Positions 1-7,653 of a stretch of DNA of 64,000 nucleotides are shown one piece after another. The stretch comes from JAEVLT01 sp964484065. Its GTDB lineage: Bacteria; Bacillota; Bacilli; Bacillales; Cytobacillaceae. Position numbers and translations under genes: made by a program. The stretch's first letter is position 1. The number at the start of each line of letters is the position of its first letter. The DNA lies in assembly GCA_964484065.1 (NCBI GenBank), contig CAZAEW010000010.1, forward strand, positions 25,698 to 89,697, in the 5' to 3' direction. A model generated the notes under the pieces. The model made no database searches. It saw only the letters and a program-made list of their open reading frames with translations, and was not told the DNA's origin.

Positions 1-483
1 AGGAAGGATTGACTGGCCCGGTTTAATCCCTATTCGTTCAGCATCCTCCTTATCATTCGCACCAATATCAATCAGCATATTCGTTATTTCCATCGGTTTA
101 TTCCTTTTAGACTCGTCAAGAAGATGAGGAGGAATCGAACCGATCACACCGATGACAGGGCCGTTTTTCGTGATGATTTGAACACGCTGGGCAAGTAAGA
201 CTTGACTCCACCATCCTCCTAGCGGCTGGAAACGAATCATTCCATTTTCCGTAATCGCTGTCACCATGAAAGCCACTTCATCCATATGTCCTGCAGCCAT
301 AATCGTTGGGCCGTTTGTGCTTCCTTTTTTGACACCAAAGATGCTGCCTAGTTTATCTTGAACAATATCATCCGCGTACTGTGATAATTGCTCTCTCATA
401 AAATTCCGGACTAAATGCTCATTTCCGGGAGCTCCAGGTAATTCCGTTAATGTCTGGAAAAGCTTTAATGTTTGTTCCTCCAT
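1..483 (-). CDS. ytoP: M42 family metallopeptidase (glutamyl aminopeptidase-like), N-terminal part only
   Basis: The N-terminal 161 codons of a gene that runs off the left edge of the window. The protein starts MEEQTLKLFQTLTELPGAPG and continues with an AAGHMDEVAFMV segment, the first metal-binding region of the M42 aminopeptidase family (tetrahedral dinuclear zinc or cobalt enzymes that trim peptides in the cytoplasm). A GGAG-like ribosome site precedes the ATG at 483. In B. subtilis ytoP lies next to ytzB, as it does here, but the two genes are divergent in this window. The remaining catalytic ligands lie outside the window, so activity cannot be judged. Confidence 0.85.
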   Translation of the reverse strand, partial: MEEQTLKLFQTLTELPGAPGNEHLVRNFMREQLSQYADDIVQDKLGSIFGVKKGSTNGPTIMAAGHMDEVAFMVTAITENGMIRFQPLGGWWSQVLLAQRVQIITKNGPVIGVIGSIPPHLLDESKRNKPMEITNMLIDIGANDKEDAERIGIKPGQSILP

Positions 484-649
484 TACACAGTCTCCTTTAG
501 ACTCGATTTAAATATGTATATACGTATTGTACCGAAGTTTAGTACAGGTTACCACCGATTACTAAGTTTCCGTACAATCCGATTATGTTCTTAAAAAATA
601 ATCAGTTATACTTAAGAGGAGAAGATGGAAGGATTGGAGGCAGAACCGG

Positions 650-967
650 ATGAATTGGAAAACCTTTATAATAGGCGCTGCGGTTGGGCTCATCGGAGGG
701 TATGCATTGAAGGAAGTTATTTCAAAAAAGGTAAATATATGTCCTGAAAAAGTATTATCTCAAGTTAAAAGCCAATTTAAACAACAAGGGCCTATCACCG
801 GCTCGTGGATCCTGATGGAAGCCGAGCCGTACAGCAAAGGGCAGATCCATTATGATGTATATAAAGGCGGTATTTCCAAACAGGAGGATGGGGTAAATAA
901 GCAATATGAATTTATTGCTGATGCTTCCACAGGAACCATTCTGGAGGTAAATACTTTAGGAGTTTAA
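650..967 (+). CDS. ytzB: Small PepSY-like membrane-anchored protein YtzB
   Basis: A protein of 105 residues. Residues 4-22 form a hydrophobic N-terminal segment (FIIGAAVGLIGGYALKEVI) that probably anchors it in the membrane. The rest is soluble and resembles a single PepSY-type domain: an alpha segment around residues 32-45, then beta strands with GSWILMEAEPY, QIHYDVYKGG and YEFIADASTGTILEV, the last being the typical PepSY ending. The family is of unknown function; PepSY domains are often peptidase-inhibitory or extracytoplasmic. It sits divergent from ytoP as a single gene followed by an intrinsic terminator. The match to B. subtilis YtzB is by memory of context and sequence type. Confidence 0.7.
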   Translation: MNWKTFIIGAAVGLIGGYALKEVISKKVNICPEKVLSQVKSQFKQQGPITGSWILMEAEPYSKGQIHYDVYKGGISKQEDGVNKQYEFIADASTGTILEVNTLGV

Positions 968-1007
968 TTTATTTAAAACAGCTGATTTTCATTTATTATA
1001 CGAACGG

Positions 1008-1034
1008 ACGGCCCAAAACTGGGGTCGTTTTTTT
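1008..1034 (+). terminator. Intrinsic terminator after ytzB
   Basis: A seven-base-pair stem (ACGGCCC paired with GGGTCGT, one G-U pair) with a short loop is followed by seven T residues, 40 bases after the ytzB stop. Confidence 0.7.
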
Positions 1035-1076
1035 GTGGAACTGGGACTCATGTATTTTTTATTATAGAAATATTTT

Positions 1077-1130
1077 ATGTTAACTATTCTGAATTATTAG
1101 TTGACATTTAACCTATTAAGCTTTTATTAT
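1077..1130 (+). promoter_or_regulatory. bioY-bioB promoter overlapping a probable BirA (biotin) operator
   Basis: A sigma-A promoter is visible as TTGACA at 1101-1106 and TATTAT at 1125-1130, with an 18-base spacer. The -35 box lies inside the right arm of an interrupted palindrome, ATGTTAACTA (1077-1086) and TAGTTGACAT (1098-1107), whose arms match at 9 of 10 positions. TGTTAAC-type arms are the half-sites of the biotin repressor BirA in Firmicutes, and the position over the -35 box before a biotin uptake and synthesis operon fits repression by biotinyl-AMP-loaded BirA. The 13-base spacing between the canonical nine-base arms is slightly shorter than the usual 14-16, so the operator is a good but not perfect match. 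Confidence 0.6.
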
Positions 1131-1233
1131 TTTGTTATTAAGAAAATACGCTGATGAGTGAAGGCGAAGGCGCACTTAGGCGTCAACAGAATTTATGAGG
1201 ATCAATTCATTTTAAAAAATGGGGGTTTCGTTT

Positions 1234-1830
1234 ATGACAGGTAAGTTAAAAGCAATGGATTTAACCTTTGCTGCGATGTTTGTCGCATTGATGGCAATTG
1301 GAGCTAATATCACATCAATCGCTCCATTTATGGTTGTGGGAGGAGTTCCCATTACCTTGCAAACTTTTTTTGCTCTGCTGGCGGGGGCTGTACTGGGAAG
1401 CCGCTTGGGTGCCATTTCGTTGATTGTTTATACTTTTGTCGGTCTTGCGGGAGTTCCTGTTTTCGCTCAATTTAAAGCAGGTCCTTCCGTCATTTTAGCG
1501 CCAACATTTGGATTTATTCTTTCTTATATTTTAACAGCCTATTTTGTCGGAAAAATCGTTGAAAACAAGAAAACATTAGGAAGATTTGTCTTTGCCGGAA
1601 TAGTGGGTTTAATCATTAATTATGGAGTTGGAACAAATCTGATGTATTTTGCCTATAAATTTTGGGCAGCCGCACCGCCTGGATTTACCTACAAAATGGC
1701 TTGGATGTGGATGGTTGTTCCGCTTCCAAAAGACATTATTCTTGCCGTTTGCGCGGGTGTTCTCGGGCACCGTTTGGAACGCACAGTAATGTCAAGAACG
1801 AAACTGCGACAAACAAAAAAACCGGCTTAA
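1234..1830 (+). CDS. bioY: Biotin transporter BioY (ECF S component)
   Basis: An integral membrane protein of about 198 residues with six hydrophobic segments. It has the BioY signature near the N-terminus (ALMAIGANITS, then VVGGVPITLQTFFALLAGAVLG) and the loop with GLAGVPVFA. BioY captures biotin and works alone or with the shared EcfAA'T module, whose genes are not in this window. I prefer the ATG at 1234 because GGGGG at 1221-1225 lies eight bases upstream; the ATG at 1219, five codons earlier, has no good ribosome site. It is the first gene of a bioY-bioB operon, ending six bases before the first possible start of bioB, and is probably repressed by BirA through the upstream operator. Confidence 0.95.
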   Translation: MTGKLKAMDLTFAAMFVALMAIGANITSIAPFMVVGGVPITLQTFFALLAGAVLGSRLGAISLIVYTFVGLAGVPVFAQFKAGPSVILAPTFGFILSYILTAYFVGKIVENKKTLGRFVFAGIVGLIINYGVGTNLMYFAYKFWAAAPPGFTYKMAWMWMVVPLPKDIILAVCAGVLGHRLERTVMSRTKLRQTKKPA

Positions 1831-1851
1831 CGGTGAATGGGGGAAATAAAA

Positions 1852-2844
1852 TTGACTTGGAAACAGCTGGCGATCAATACACTTGCCGGTCATAAACTGA
1901 CCGATGAAGAAGCATTATCTATTCTGAATTGCCCGGACGAGGAATTACTTGAACTTATTAACGGTGCGTATACGATCCGCCATTATTATTTTGGAAATAA
2001 AGTAAAATTAAATATGATTATTAATACAAAGTCTGGAAATTGTTCTGAGAATTGCGGTTATTGTTCGCAGTCCAGCATTTCTTCGGCCCCGATAGAAAAA
2101 TATCGGATGATGGATAGAGAATCGATTTTAAAGGGCGCAAAACAGGCACACGACTTAAATGTCGGCACCTATTGCATTGTAGCCAGCGGCAGAGGGCCAA
2201 CGGGCAGTGAAGTTGATCAAGTAATCGATGCCATTAAAGAAATTAAAGAAAACTACAATCTTAAAGTTTGCGCCTGTCTCGGACTGTTAAAGCCGGAGCA
2301 GGCTGCAAAATTAAAAGAAGCCGGAGTAGACCGATACAATCATAATATTAACACCTCAGAAAACCACCATGAATCGATCACGACTTCCCATACTTATCAA
2401 GACCGCGTTAATAATGTTGAATTAATTAAGGAACACGGCATGTCGCCTTGTTCAGGCGTTATTATCGGCATGAAAGAAACAAAGCAGGATGTCATTGATA
2501 TGGCAAGAAGCCTTCATGCTTTAGATGCCGATTCCATCCCGGTCAACTTCCTTCATGCGATTGAAGGAACACCGCTTGCCGGGGTCCATGAACTGAATCC
2601 GCGCTACTGCTTAAAGGTTCTTTGCTTGATGAGATATATCAATCCAAGTAAAGAAATCCGGATCTCCGGCGGCAGAGAAGTGAATCTGCGAAGCTTGCAG
2701 CCGCTTGGTCTTTATGCAGCCAACTCCATTTTTGTCGGCAATTATTTAACAACCGAAGGCCAGGAAAAGATTGCCGACTACCAAATGCTAGAAGACCTCG
2801 GCTTTAAAATAGACTTTGCCGAACAGCCGGCTCAGACTGTTTAA
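1852..2844 (+). CDS. bioB: Biotin synthase (radical SAM)
   Basis: Biotin synthase inserts sulfur into dethiobiotin in the last step of biotin synthesis. The [4Fe-4S]/SAM motif CxxxCxxC is seen as C64-SEN-C68-GY-C71, and the second cluster region includes YCIVASGRGP, CACLGLLK and the ISGGREVNLRSLQPLGLYAANSIFVG block that contains the unusual arginine ligand. I chose the TTG at 1852 because a GGGG(A) ribosome site stands eight to nine bases upstream and the resulting N-terminus (MTWKQLAINTLAG) lines up with B. subtilis BioB; the ATG at 1837 would add five residues. No other biotin synthesis genes (bioA, D, F, W, I) lie nearby, so the rest of the pathway, if present, is elsewhere. Confidence 0.96.
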   Translation: MTWKQLAINTLAGHKLTDEEALSILNCPDEELLELINGAYTIRHYYFGNKVKLNMIINTKSGNCSENCGYCSQSSISSAPIEKYRMMDRESILKGAKQAHDLNVGTYCIVASGRGPTGSEVDQVIDAIKEIKENYNLKVCACLGLLKPEQAAKLKEAGVDRYNHNINTSENHHESITTSHTYQDRVNNVELIKEHGMSPCSGVIIGMKETKQDVIDMARSLHALDADSIPVNFLHAIEGTPLAGVHELNPRYCLKVLCLMRYINPSKEIRISGGREVNLRSLQPLGLYAANSIFVGNYLTTEGQEKIADYQMLEDLGFKIDFAEQPAQTV

Positions 2845-2871
2845 GCACGGCGATTTCGCCAAGAAAGCATG

Positions 2872-2906
2872 AGAGGATGTCCCATTTGCGAGACATCCTC
2901 TTTTTT
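2872..2906. terminator. Bidirectional terminator between bioB and ytnP
   Basis: A perfect ten-base-pair stem (AGAGGATGTC and GACATCCTCT) with a ten-base loop is followed by six T residues on the plus strand. It overlaps the stop codon of the convergent ytnP. Confidence 0.85.
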
Positions 2907-3747
2907 ATTTTTCTCTTTTAATACTTTCAATGATTTCCTTTTGGTCTTCTCCCCATTTAACTGCATGGTAAAATTTATCATGGTAAAAAGTAAACCACGC
3001 ATGATTTTCAAGACCATAGGAAAGCCATTTTTGTTTGGCGGCAATTGAATCCATTGGATAATCATCATAAGCTAGAACCCAAAGAACATTTTGATGAGCA
3101 TGCGTCGGCAAGATATCTGCCATATGAATCGCCATCTCATTTCCATCATCAATTATCAAAATACAGTGGCCATCACTATGCCCGCCGGTATGTATGAGTT
3201 TTAACGGCCCAAAGGACCATTCTTCATCAAAAGGAACTACTTGATGGGAAATCGCTTCCCAGTTTTCCCGCCAATACGTGCTCTTTGAGCGGATATTTGG
3301 CTCTCTCATTTCATCCCATTCAATCTTGGAGGTAATAATCCTTGCATTCGGATATACAGTTTGAAGGTTTCCATCCACAAGCTTTGTCAATCCGATCACA
3401 TGATCAAAATGCAAATGTGTCATTAAAATATAATCAATATCTTCCGGTGACAGCCCTAATCTTTCCAACGAAGTGTCTACATCCGATTCTTTGATTACTC
3501 CGAAGTTTCTCAGCTGTTTTTCTGTTAGTCTTCCTCTCCCTAATCCGGAATCGACGAGCATATTCTTACCATCGAATTGGATAAGAATTGGATCCGCGGA
3601 CAACTCGATTTGATTTTTCTCATTGCACGGATACTTTTTTTTCCAAAGTGCTTTCGGTACGACTCCAAACATTGCCCCGCCGTCTAAATTCATCACCCCT
3701 CCCGGAAGCCATGTTAAAGAAACTCTGCCAATCTGCAAACGATTCAT
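2905..3747 (-). CDS. ytnP: Metallo-beta-lactamase-fold hydrolase YtnP (quorum-quenching lactonase family)
   Basis: A protein of 280 residues with the metallo-beta-lactamase motif HLHFDH at residues 111-116. Further metal ligands are likely in HTGGHSDGH (about residue 191) and the late aspartate of HMADILPTHAHQN. It is collinear with B. subtilis YtnP, including LDGGAMFGVVPK at the start and the AYDDYPMDSI block. YtnP is reported to open the lactone ring of signalling compounds such as those of Streptomyces; the substrate here is not known from sequence. It is the downstream neighbour of trmB on the same strand, but a terminator separates them, so it probably has its own promoter. Confidence 0.9.
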   Translation of the reverse strand: MNRLQIGRVSLTWLPGGVMNLDGGAMFGVVPKALWKKKYPCNEKNQIELSADPILIQFDGKNMLVDSGLGRGRLTEKQLRNFGVIKESDVDTSLERLGLSPEDIDYILMTHLHFDHVIGLTKLVDGNLQTVYPNARIITSKIEWDEMREPNIRSKSTYWRENWEAISHQVVPFDEEWSFGPLKLIHTGGHSDGHCILIIDDGNEMAIHMADILPTHAHQNVLWVLAYDDYPMDSIAAKQKWLSYGLENHAWFTFYHDKFYHAVKWGEDQKEIIESIKREK

Positions 3748-3816
3748 TCATTCTCCTCCTTTGTTCCATTAACATTATTTTACCATCATGAACAATATTT
3801 TGAAAATTTTTAATAA

Positions 3817-3848
3817 TAAAAAAATAACCAGTTCAACTGCGAACTGGT
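3817..3848 (-). terminator. Intrinsic terminator after trmB
   Basis: On the minus strand ACCAGTTC and GAACTGGT form an eight-base-pair stem with a six-base loop, followed by TATTTTTTT. It begins at the trmB stop codon. Confidence 0.8.
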
Positions 3849-4493
3849 CTAGCTTTTTGGATATTTGACTTCAGAGCGGTAGATACGGTGGCCCATTTCG
3901 GAAAATTTCTGCTCGTATTCCGTCATGATGTTTCCTTCAAAATCACTTTTATGAAGGTCAAGGCTGACATATTTCAGCAGCAGCCCATATTGGGAAAAAC
4001 TCATTAGGGAATATTCAAACAAGCCTTGATTATCGGTTTTAAAATGAATTTCTCCTTCGTCCTTCAAAATATTCTCATACTGCTTTAAAAAGCTTTTATA
4101 CGTCAACCGCCTTTTCTCATGACGCTTTTTCGGCCATGGATCAGAAAAATTCAAATAAATTCTGTCAACATCATTTTTGGCAAAAAACTTTTCCAGATCA
4201 TTAGCGTTCACATTTAAAAGCTTCACATTCGGCAGCTCCGCTTCAATGACCCGGTCGAGAGCAGCAACAATCACACTTTGGAACAGTTCAATTCCAATAT
4301 AATTGATATCAGGATTGGCTTTGGCCATTTCGGTAACAAACCGTCCCTTGCCGCTGCCGATCTCGATATGAAGCGGCTGCGCTTTTTCAAAAACCGCATT
4401 CCAGTTTCCTTTCTGCATTTCCGGATTCGGAATCACGTACTGTGGATGATTGTCTATTTTATCCTTTGCCCAAGGTTTATGTCTTAATCGCAT
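3849..4493 (-). CDS. trmB: tRNA (guanine-N7-)-methyltransferase
   Basis: TrmB methylates N7 of guanine 46 in the variable loop of tRNA, using SAM. The protein of 214 residues starts MRLRHKPWAKDKI, and has the Rossmann SAM-binding motif IEIGSGKGRFVTEMA (about residues 45-59), NVNANDLEKFF, and the family signature YLNFSDPWPKKRHEKRRLT (about residues 115-133). The length is the family norm. In B. subtilis it is called ytmQ and neighbours ytzH and ytmP exactly as here. The gene lies divergent from ytzH, with an intergenic hairpin between them. Confidence 0.96.
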   Translation of the reverse strand: MRLRHKPWAKDKIDNHPQYVIPNPEMQKGNWNAVFEKAQPLHIEIGSGKGRFVTEMAKANPDINYIGIELFQSVIVAALDRVIEAELPNVKLLNVNANDLEKFFAKNDVDRIYLNFSDPWPKKRHEKRRLTYKSFLKQYENILKDEGEIHFKTDNQGLFEYSLMSFSQYGLLLKYVSLDLHKSDFEGNIMTEYEQKFSEMGHRIYRSEVKYPKS

Positions 4494-4586
4494 TTATTAC
4501 ACTCCTAAATATTCTATCGTTCAAAACGATACCATGCCGCAAGCAGTCTTGCAAGTTTATTTTGCCCGGTAATCATGTATAAACAC

Positions 4587-4624
4587 AAAAAGGAATTCAC
4601 ATGATATAGTGTGAATTCCTTTTT
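4587..4624. terminator. Perfect 15-bp terminator-like palindrome between divergent trmB and ytzH
   Basis: AAAAAGGAATTCACA (4587-4601) and TGTGAATTCCTTTTT (4610-4624) form a perfect 15-base-pair stem with an eight-base loop, ending in T residues in both directions. It lies upstream of both neighbouring genes, only 25 bases before the ytzH start. It may stop antisense or read-through transcription from ytmP toward trmB, or act as an attenuator. Confidence 0.7.
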
Positions 4625-4649
4625 AGATACCACGAAAGGGTGATTTTAG

Positions 4650-4928
4650 ATGCCATTAAGTCATCAAGATCAAGTTACTTTATTAAAAGATATATTATCG
4701 AATCACCAGACTGACTGCTGCGGATCAGTTTCTGAATGCGAACAAGTGGAACGTTTAGTTAAATCCCTTATGGTAAATGAACAAGTCGATCAGAATGTCA
4801 AAAACATACTGGAAGAAGTCTATTTTTACGGCCAGCGCGGAGCCCAGACCGCTGATTTAGACCAGCATATTTTGACCAATCAAGATAACCTGTCGCAATG
4901 GGTCAGCAATATCGATCAATTTTCTTAA
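4650..4928 (+). CDS. ytzH: YtzH-like family protein
   Basis: A protein of 92 residues, mainly helical and acidic, with CC at residues 23-24 (SNHQTDCCGSVSECEQ) and the ending LSQWVSNIDQFS. It belongs to the Bacillus-specific YtzH-like family, whose function is unknown. The gene is convergent with ytmP with a single base between them, a tight arrangement that leaves no room for a terminator between the two. A GGGTG ribosome site precedes the ATG. The gene order ytmP-ytzH-trmB matches B. subtilis. Confidence 0.85.
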   Translation: MPLSHQDQVTLLKDILSNHQTDCCGSVSECEQVERLVKSLMVNEQVDQNVKNILEEVYFYGQRGAQTADLDQHILTNQDNLSQWVSNIDQFS

Positions 4929-4929
4929 C

Positions 4930-5703
4930 CTACAAAATACTGTTTAAAAAATGAACCCATTTATGCATCTCTTGAAAACGGTCTTTATTTTTATGCCATT
5001 GAATCGATGACAATGTTTGCAATGCCACATACCATTTCATTCGCTGCTTTAAATGATCCGTCAATTTCGTACCATACATGGCAAGCCATTTATCCCAATT
5101 TTCCTCAGGAATATACCAATAAAGAAGCAGACCTAAGTCAATTGCCGGGTCAGCAATCATGGCACCGTCCCAATCGATCAAATACAACTGGTTGTTTTCG
5201 GTAAGCAGCCAGTTGTTATGATTGACATCGCCATGGCAGACTACTTTCATTTCACTGCTGATATTATTCTCTTCCCTTTTCAAATATGCAATGGATTTTC
5301 TTACTTCGGGAAAATGGAGAACTTCTTTATCCAATTCATCGTATATCATTTTAAAAAGAGTGCCCGGCTGAAGCGGTGTTTTCTCCATCCGCTTTAGCAT
5401 TCCAAGGAGCGGCTTGGAATGATGGATTTTTCTTAGCAGCTTAGCAACCCGTTCTTGATTCATTTCAGCTGGCTTTAACTCTCTTCCCGAGAGCCATTGC
5501 TGCGCCGTGATCACATCACCATTTTCCAGTCTCTTCGTCCAAACAAGCTTTGGGACAATTCCCTCTGCTGATAAAACCGCAAGAAAAGGAGATGAATTTC
5601 GTTTAAGGAAAAGTCGTTGATCTTCATGTCTGGCAAAAAAAGCCTCCCCCGTTGCTCCTCCTGCAGGGACAATTTCCCATTCTTGTCCGAATATATGTTC
5701 CAA
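4930..5703 (-). CDS. ytmP: Aminoglycoside/choline-kinase-like phosphotransferase YtmP
   Basis: A protein of 257 residues with the protein-kinase-like fold of the APH/choline kinase family. The catalytic loop CHGDVNHNNW contains H157 and D159 with N164 as metal ligand, and the second metal site is IDWDGAMIADPAIDLG starting at D177. The N-terminal lobe has GGATGEAFF and the lysine of LFLKRN. The substrate is unknown; relatives act on choline, thiamine or sugars. This is the smaller YtmP subfamily typical of Bacillus. It is a single gene convergent with ytzH. Confidence 0.88.
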   Translation of the reverse strand: MEHIFGQEWEIVPAGGATGEAFFARHEDQRLFLKRNSSPFLAVLSAEGIVPKLVWTKRLENGDVITAQQWLSGRELKPAEMNQERVAKLLRKIHHSKPLLGMLKRMEKTPLQPGTLFKMIYDELDKEVLHFPEVRKSIAYLKREENNISSEMKVVCHGDVNHNNWLLTENNQLYLIDWDGAMIADPAIDLGLLLYWYIPEENWDKWLAMYGTKLTDHLKQRMKWYVALQTLSSIQWHKNKDRFQEMHKWVHFLNSIL

Positions 5704-5819
5704 AATTGTTCACCTTCAATTTATCCCATTCTAGTGGGTAATCCCATCGATTGATAGAGGGTAAATTCATGCTCCTGTGAAGGTTTGTAGTTATCTTCAC
5801 AAGCTTACTTTTTTGTTGA

Positions 5820-5861
5820 AAAAATAAAAAAAGAGCTATTGATACCATTACACACAATAGC
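5820..5861 (-). terminator. Intrinsic terminator after the ytlQ-like gene
   Basis: On the minus strand GCTATTG and CAATAGC form a stem with a 13-base loop, followed by TCTTTTTTTATTTTTT. Confidence 0.65.
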
Positions 5862-5981
5862 CATCTTTATAAATTTTATCTCGGAGTGGCTTTTATAGTC
5901 AAGACTATCCAAAAAAAATAAGAAATTCTAACTTATGCAATCTACAGCAAATTTGGAGAATAGCCGCCTTATCATGGATCT

Positions 5982-6956
5982 TTATTCGCTTTCACCCGGC
6001 GGCGCCTCCCACTCCAGTCTTCGCATGCTCGTCGTTTGGCAGTATAGTAATAACGCCTTTGCACTTTTTAATTGAATCGCTTTTAGCGGAGATTTTAAGC
6101 TCCTCATTGACTGAAACCACTGTTCAAAATTGCGGGATTCGGCAAACTGGATATCAAACGGAGCAGTCGGATAATCAATATATCCATTCCTGCTCACGAC
6201 CAGTTTATGAATTGGAAAGTCAATATCGTGGGAACGAAAAATATTCCGTACAATTCCTTCCGTTCGATTTAAAGTAATGAGAGGATTTAATACCTTTTTT
6301 TCCTCTTTTTTTGTCCGTTTCAGCCAAAATCTCTCGCTTGAACCGACAAATACGGCTGAGTCTTCCTCCTCGATGAACGTGATACACCATGTTTCTGTAG
6401 GTGTTAACATGATAATATCAGCCTCAACGGGAGCTTTTTTTAACAAGAAAATCGGCTTATAAAGAATTAAAAACGTGTCAGGAAAACGCTGCAAAAAAAA
6501 CTTTAAATTTTCTTCAAAGTAATATTTTCCATGAAACGATGATTTCTCAAAAACCGTTGAGCTTGCCCATTTCAATTGAAACCGGTAAAGCTGATCCAAA
6601 AACTGTTGTTTCAGATCTTCAATGGTTTCTGGTTTGTATGCAAACGATGCAAAAAATGACATTGGATCTTCCTCGCTTGTTGGAGGTGAAACGGTGCTGT
6701 CAATTATCTCAGGATCCTTTTGACCGTGTTTAAACAGGTTTGTTATTTTTTTTAAAATGGCCGGTTTGTTTTCATCTTCCCAATTCTCGTCTGAGTCGGA
6801 AAGTGACAAATTGGATGTATCCTGTCCTTCATTAAGCCAATTTGCTTTTGTTTGTTCCCACTGTTGCATTTTTAAACGGACAAAACGGGATGGATATGTA
6901 AAAATATCCTGCTCATACCGTGATATATAGTCCTGGAGCTTTATTAGCTGTCCCAT
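5982..6956 (-). CDS. ytlQ: YtlQ-like NERD-type (nuclease-related domain) protein
   Basis: A protein of 324 residues without signal peptide or membrane segment. The N-terminal 110 residues are charged and partly low in complexity (NLSLSDSDENWEDENK). The central and C-terminal part (about residues 110-310) has predicted mixed alpha/beta structure with YKPIFLLKKAPVEADIIMLTPTETWCITFIEEEDSAVFVGSSERFW, reminiscent of nuclease-related (NERD) proteins. The B. subtilis neighbour of ytlP (thpR) is ytlQ, and the same pairing is seen here with a 17-base gap, so the two are probably cotranscribed. Function is unknown, and the domain assignment is tentative. Confidence 0.65.
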   Translation of the reverse strand: MGQLIKLQDYISRYEQDIFTYPSRFVRLKMQQWEQTKANWLNEGQDTSNLSLSDSDENWEDENKPAILKKITNLFKHGQKDPEIIDSTVSPPTSEEDPMSFFASFAYKPETIEDLKQQFLDQLYRFQLKWASSTVFEKSSFHGKYYFEENLKFFLQRFPDTFLILYKPIFLLKKAPVEADIIMLTPTETWCITFIEEEDSAVFVGSSERFWLKRTKKEEKKVLNPLITLNRTEGIVRNIFRSHDIDFPIHKLVVSRNGYIDYPTAPFDIQFAESRNFEQWFQSMRSLKSPLKAIQLKSAKALLLYCQTTSMRRLEWEAPPGESE

Positions 6957-6973
6957 TTGTGCCCTCCTGCCTT

Positions 6974-7552
6974 TTAATTAATCTTTTCCTGTAAAGAAAA
7001 GATTCTGATTGCCTCGTATTTAGGTATTTTTTGCAGATGTGTTTGATATAAGGCAATTTCTGATGCCTCCAATTCAATTGGCATAGGCTGAAGCTTCGCC
7101 CACTCCTTGAGTGACTCATTTTGAAAACGTTCTTCCCTTGCCCATTTTCTCGCCATTGTGATATGCGGCCGGAATGGTCTTGTCTCAAGTTGAAAGCCGG
7201 CATCTTCACATGCTGTAAAAACTTTGTTTCTTATTAATTGTAACTCATTGTTTTGCTCCGTTTCAGCAAAAAATATCCTGGGACTATCCTGTTTCCCAAA
7301 AATCCCAAGCCCATTTATTTTCAGTTGAAATCTTGCTGCCTCTTTAAGTCTCTCAGTTATGTTTTTTTGAGCGATTTCCAGCTTGTCCTGCGGGGCATTT
7401 CCAAGAAAAGCGAGCGTAATGTGCAGGTCCTCATGATGCACCCAACGTTTAAAGGGAAAAACACTCCGCAGCTTCTCCATTCTTTCTTTCATGATTAATT
7501 TTGTTTCGTCCGGTAATTTGACTGCAAAGAAAAAATGTGTATGAAGTTCCAT
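6974..7552 (-). CDS. thpR: RNA 2',3'-cyclic phosphodiesterase (2H family, YtlP/ThpR)
   Basis: A 2H phosphoesterase of about 192 residues with both catalytic HxT motifs: H44-I-T46 in HHEDLHITLAFLG and H130-I-T132 in RPHITMARK. The family hydrolyses 2',3'-cyclic phosphate ends of RNA and can ligate tRNA halves in vitro. I chose the ATG at 7552 (MELHTHFFFAV) because the beta strand begins there; an in-frame GTG at 7567 would add five residues but has its ribosome site too close. It is followed by the ytlQ-like gene with a short gap, as in B. subtilis (ytlP-ytlQ). Confidence 0.9.
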   Translation of the reverse strand: MELHTHFFFAVKLPDETKLIMKERMEKLRSVFPFKRWVHHEDLHITLAFLGNAPQDKLEIAQKNITERLKEAARFQLKINGLGIFGKQDSPRIFFAETEQNNELQLIRNKVFTACEDAGFQLETRPFRPHITMARKWAREERFQNESLKEWAKLQPMPIELEASEIALYQTHLQKIPKYEAIRIFSLQEKIN

Positions 7553-7602
7553 TTTACGTTCATTCACTTCCCTATTATTTAGAATCTTTCTGGTTTCTTA
7601 AT

Positions 7603-7636
7603 AAAAAACGTGCATCCATCCAAGCAGATTGCACGT
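7603..7636 (-). terminator. Intrinsic terminator after dat
   Basis: On the minus strand ACGTGCA and TGCACGT form a stem with a 15-base loop and a run of T residues. It lies between the dat stop and the thpR start. Confidence 0.7.
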
Positions 7637-7653
7637 CTTTTCGCTTCTTCCTT

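Noticed and set aside
5624..5857. 77-codon minus-strand ORF overlapping the ytmP start
   Set aside because: It is in another frame over ytmP and its promoter region, with no recognisable protein features.
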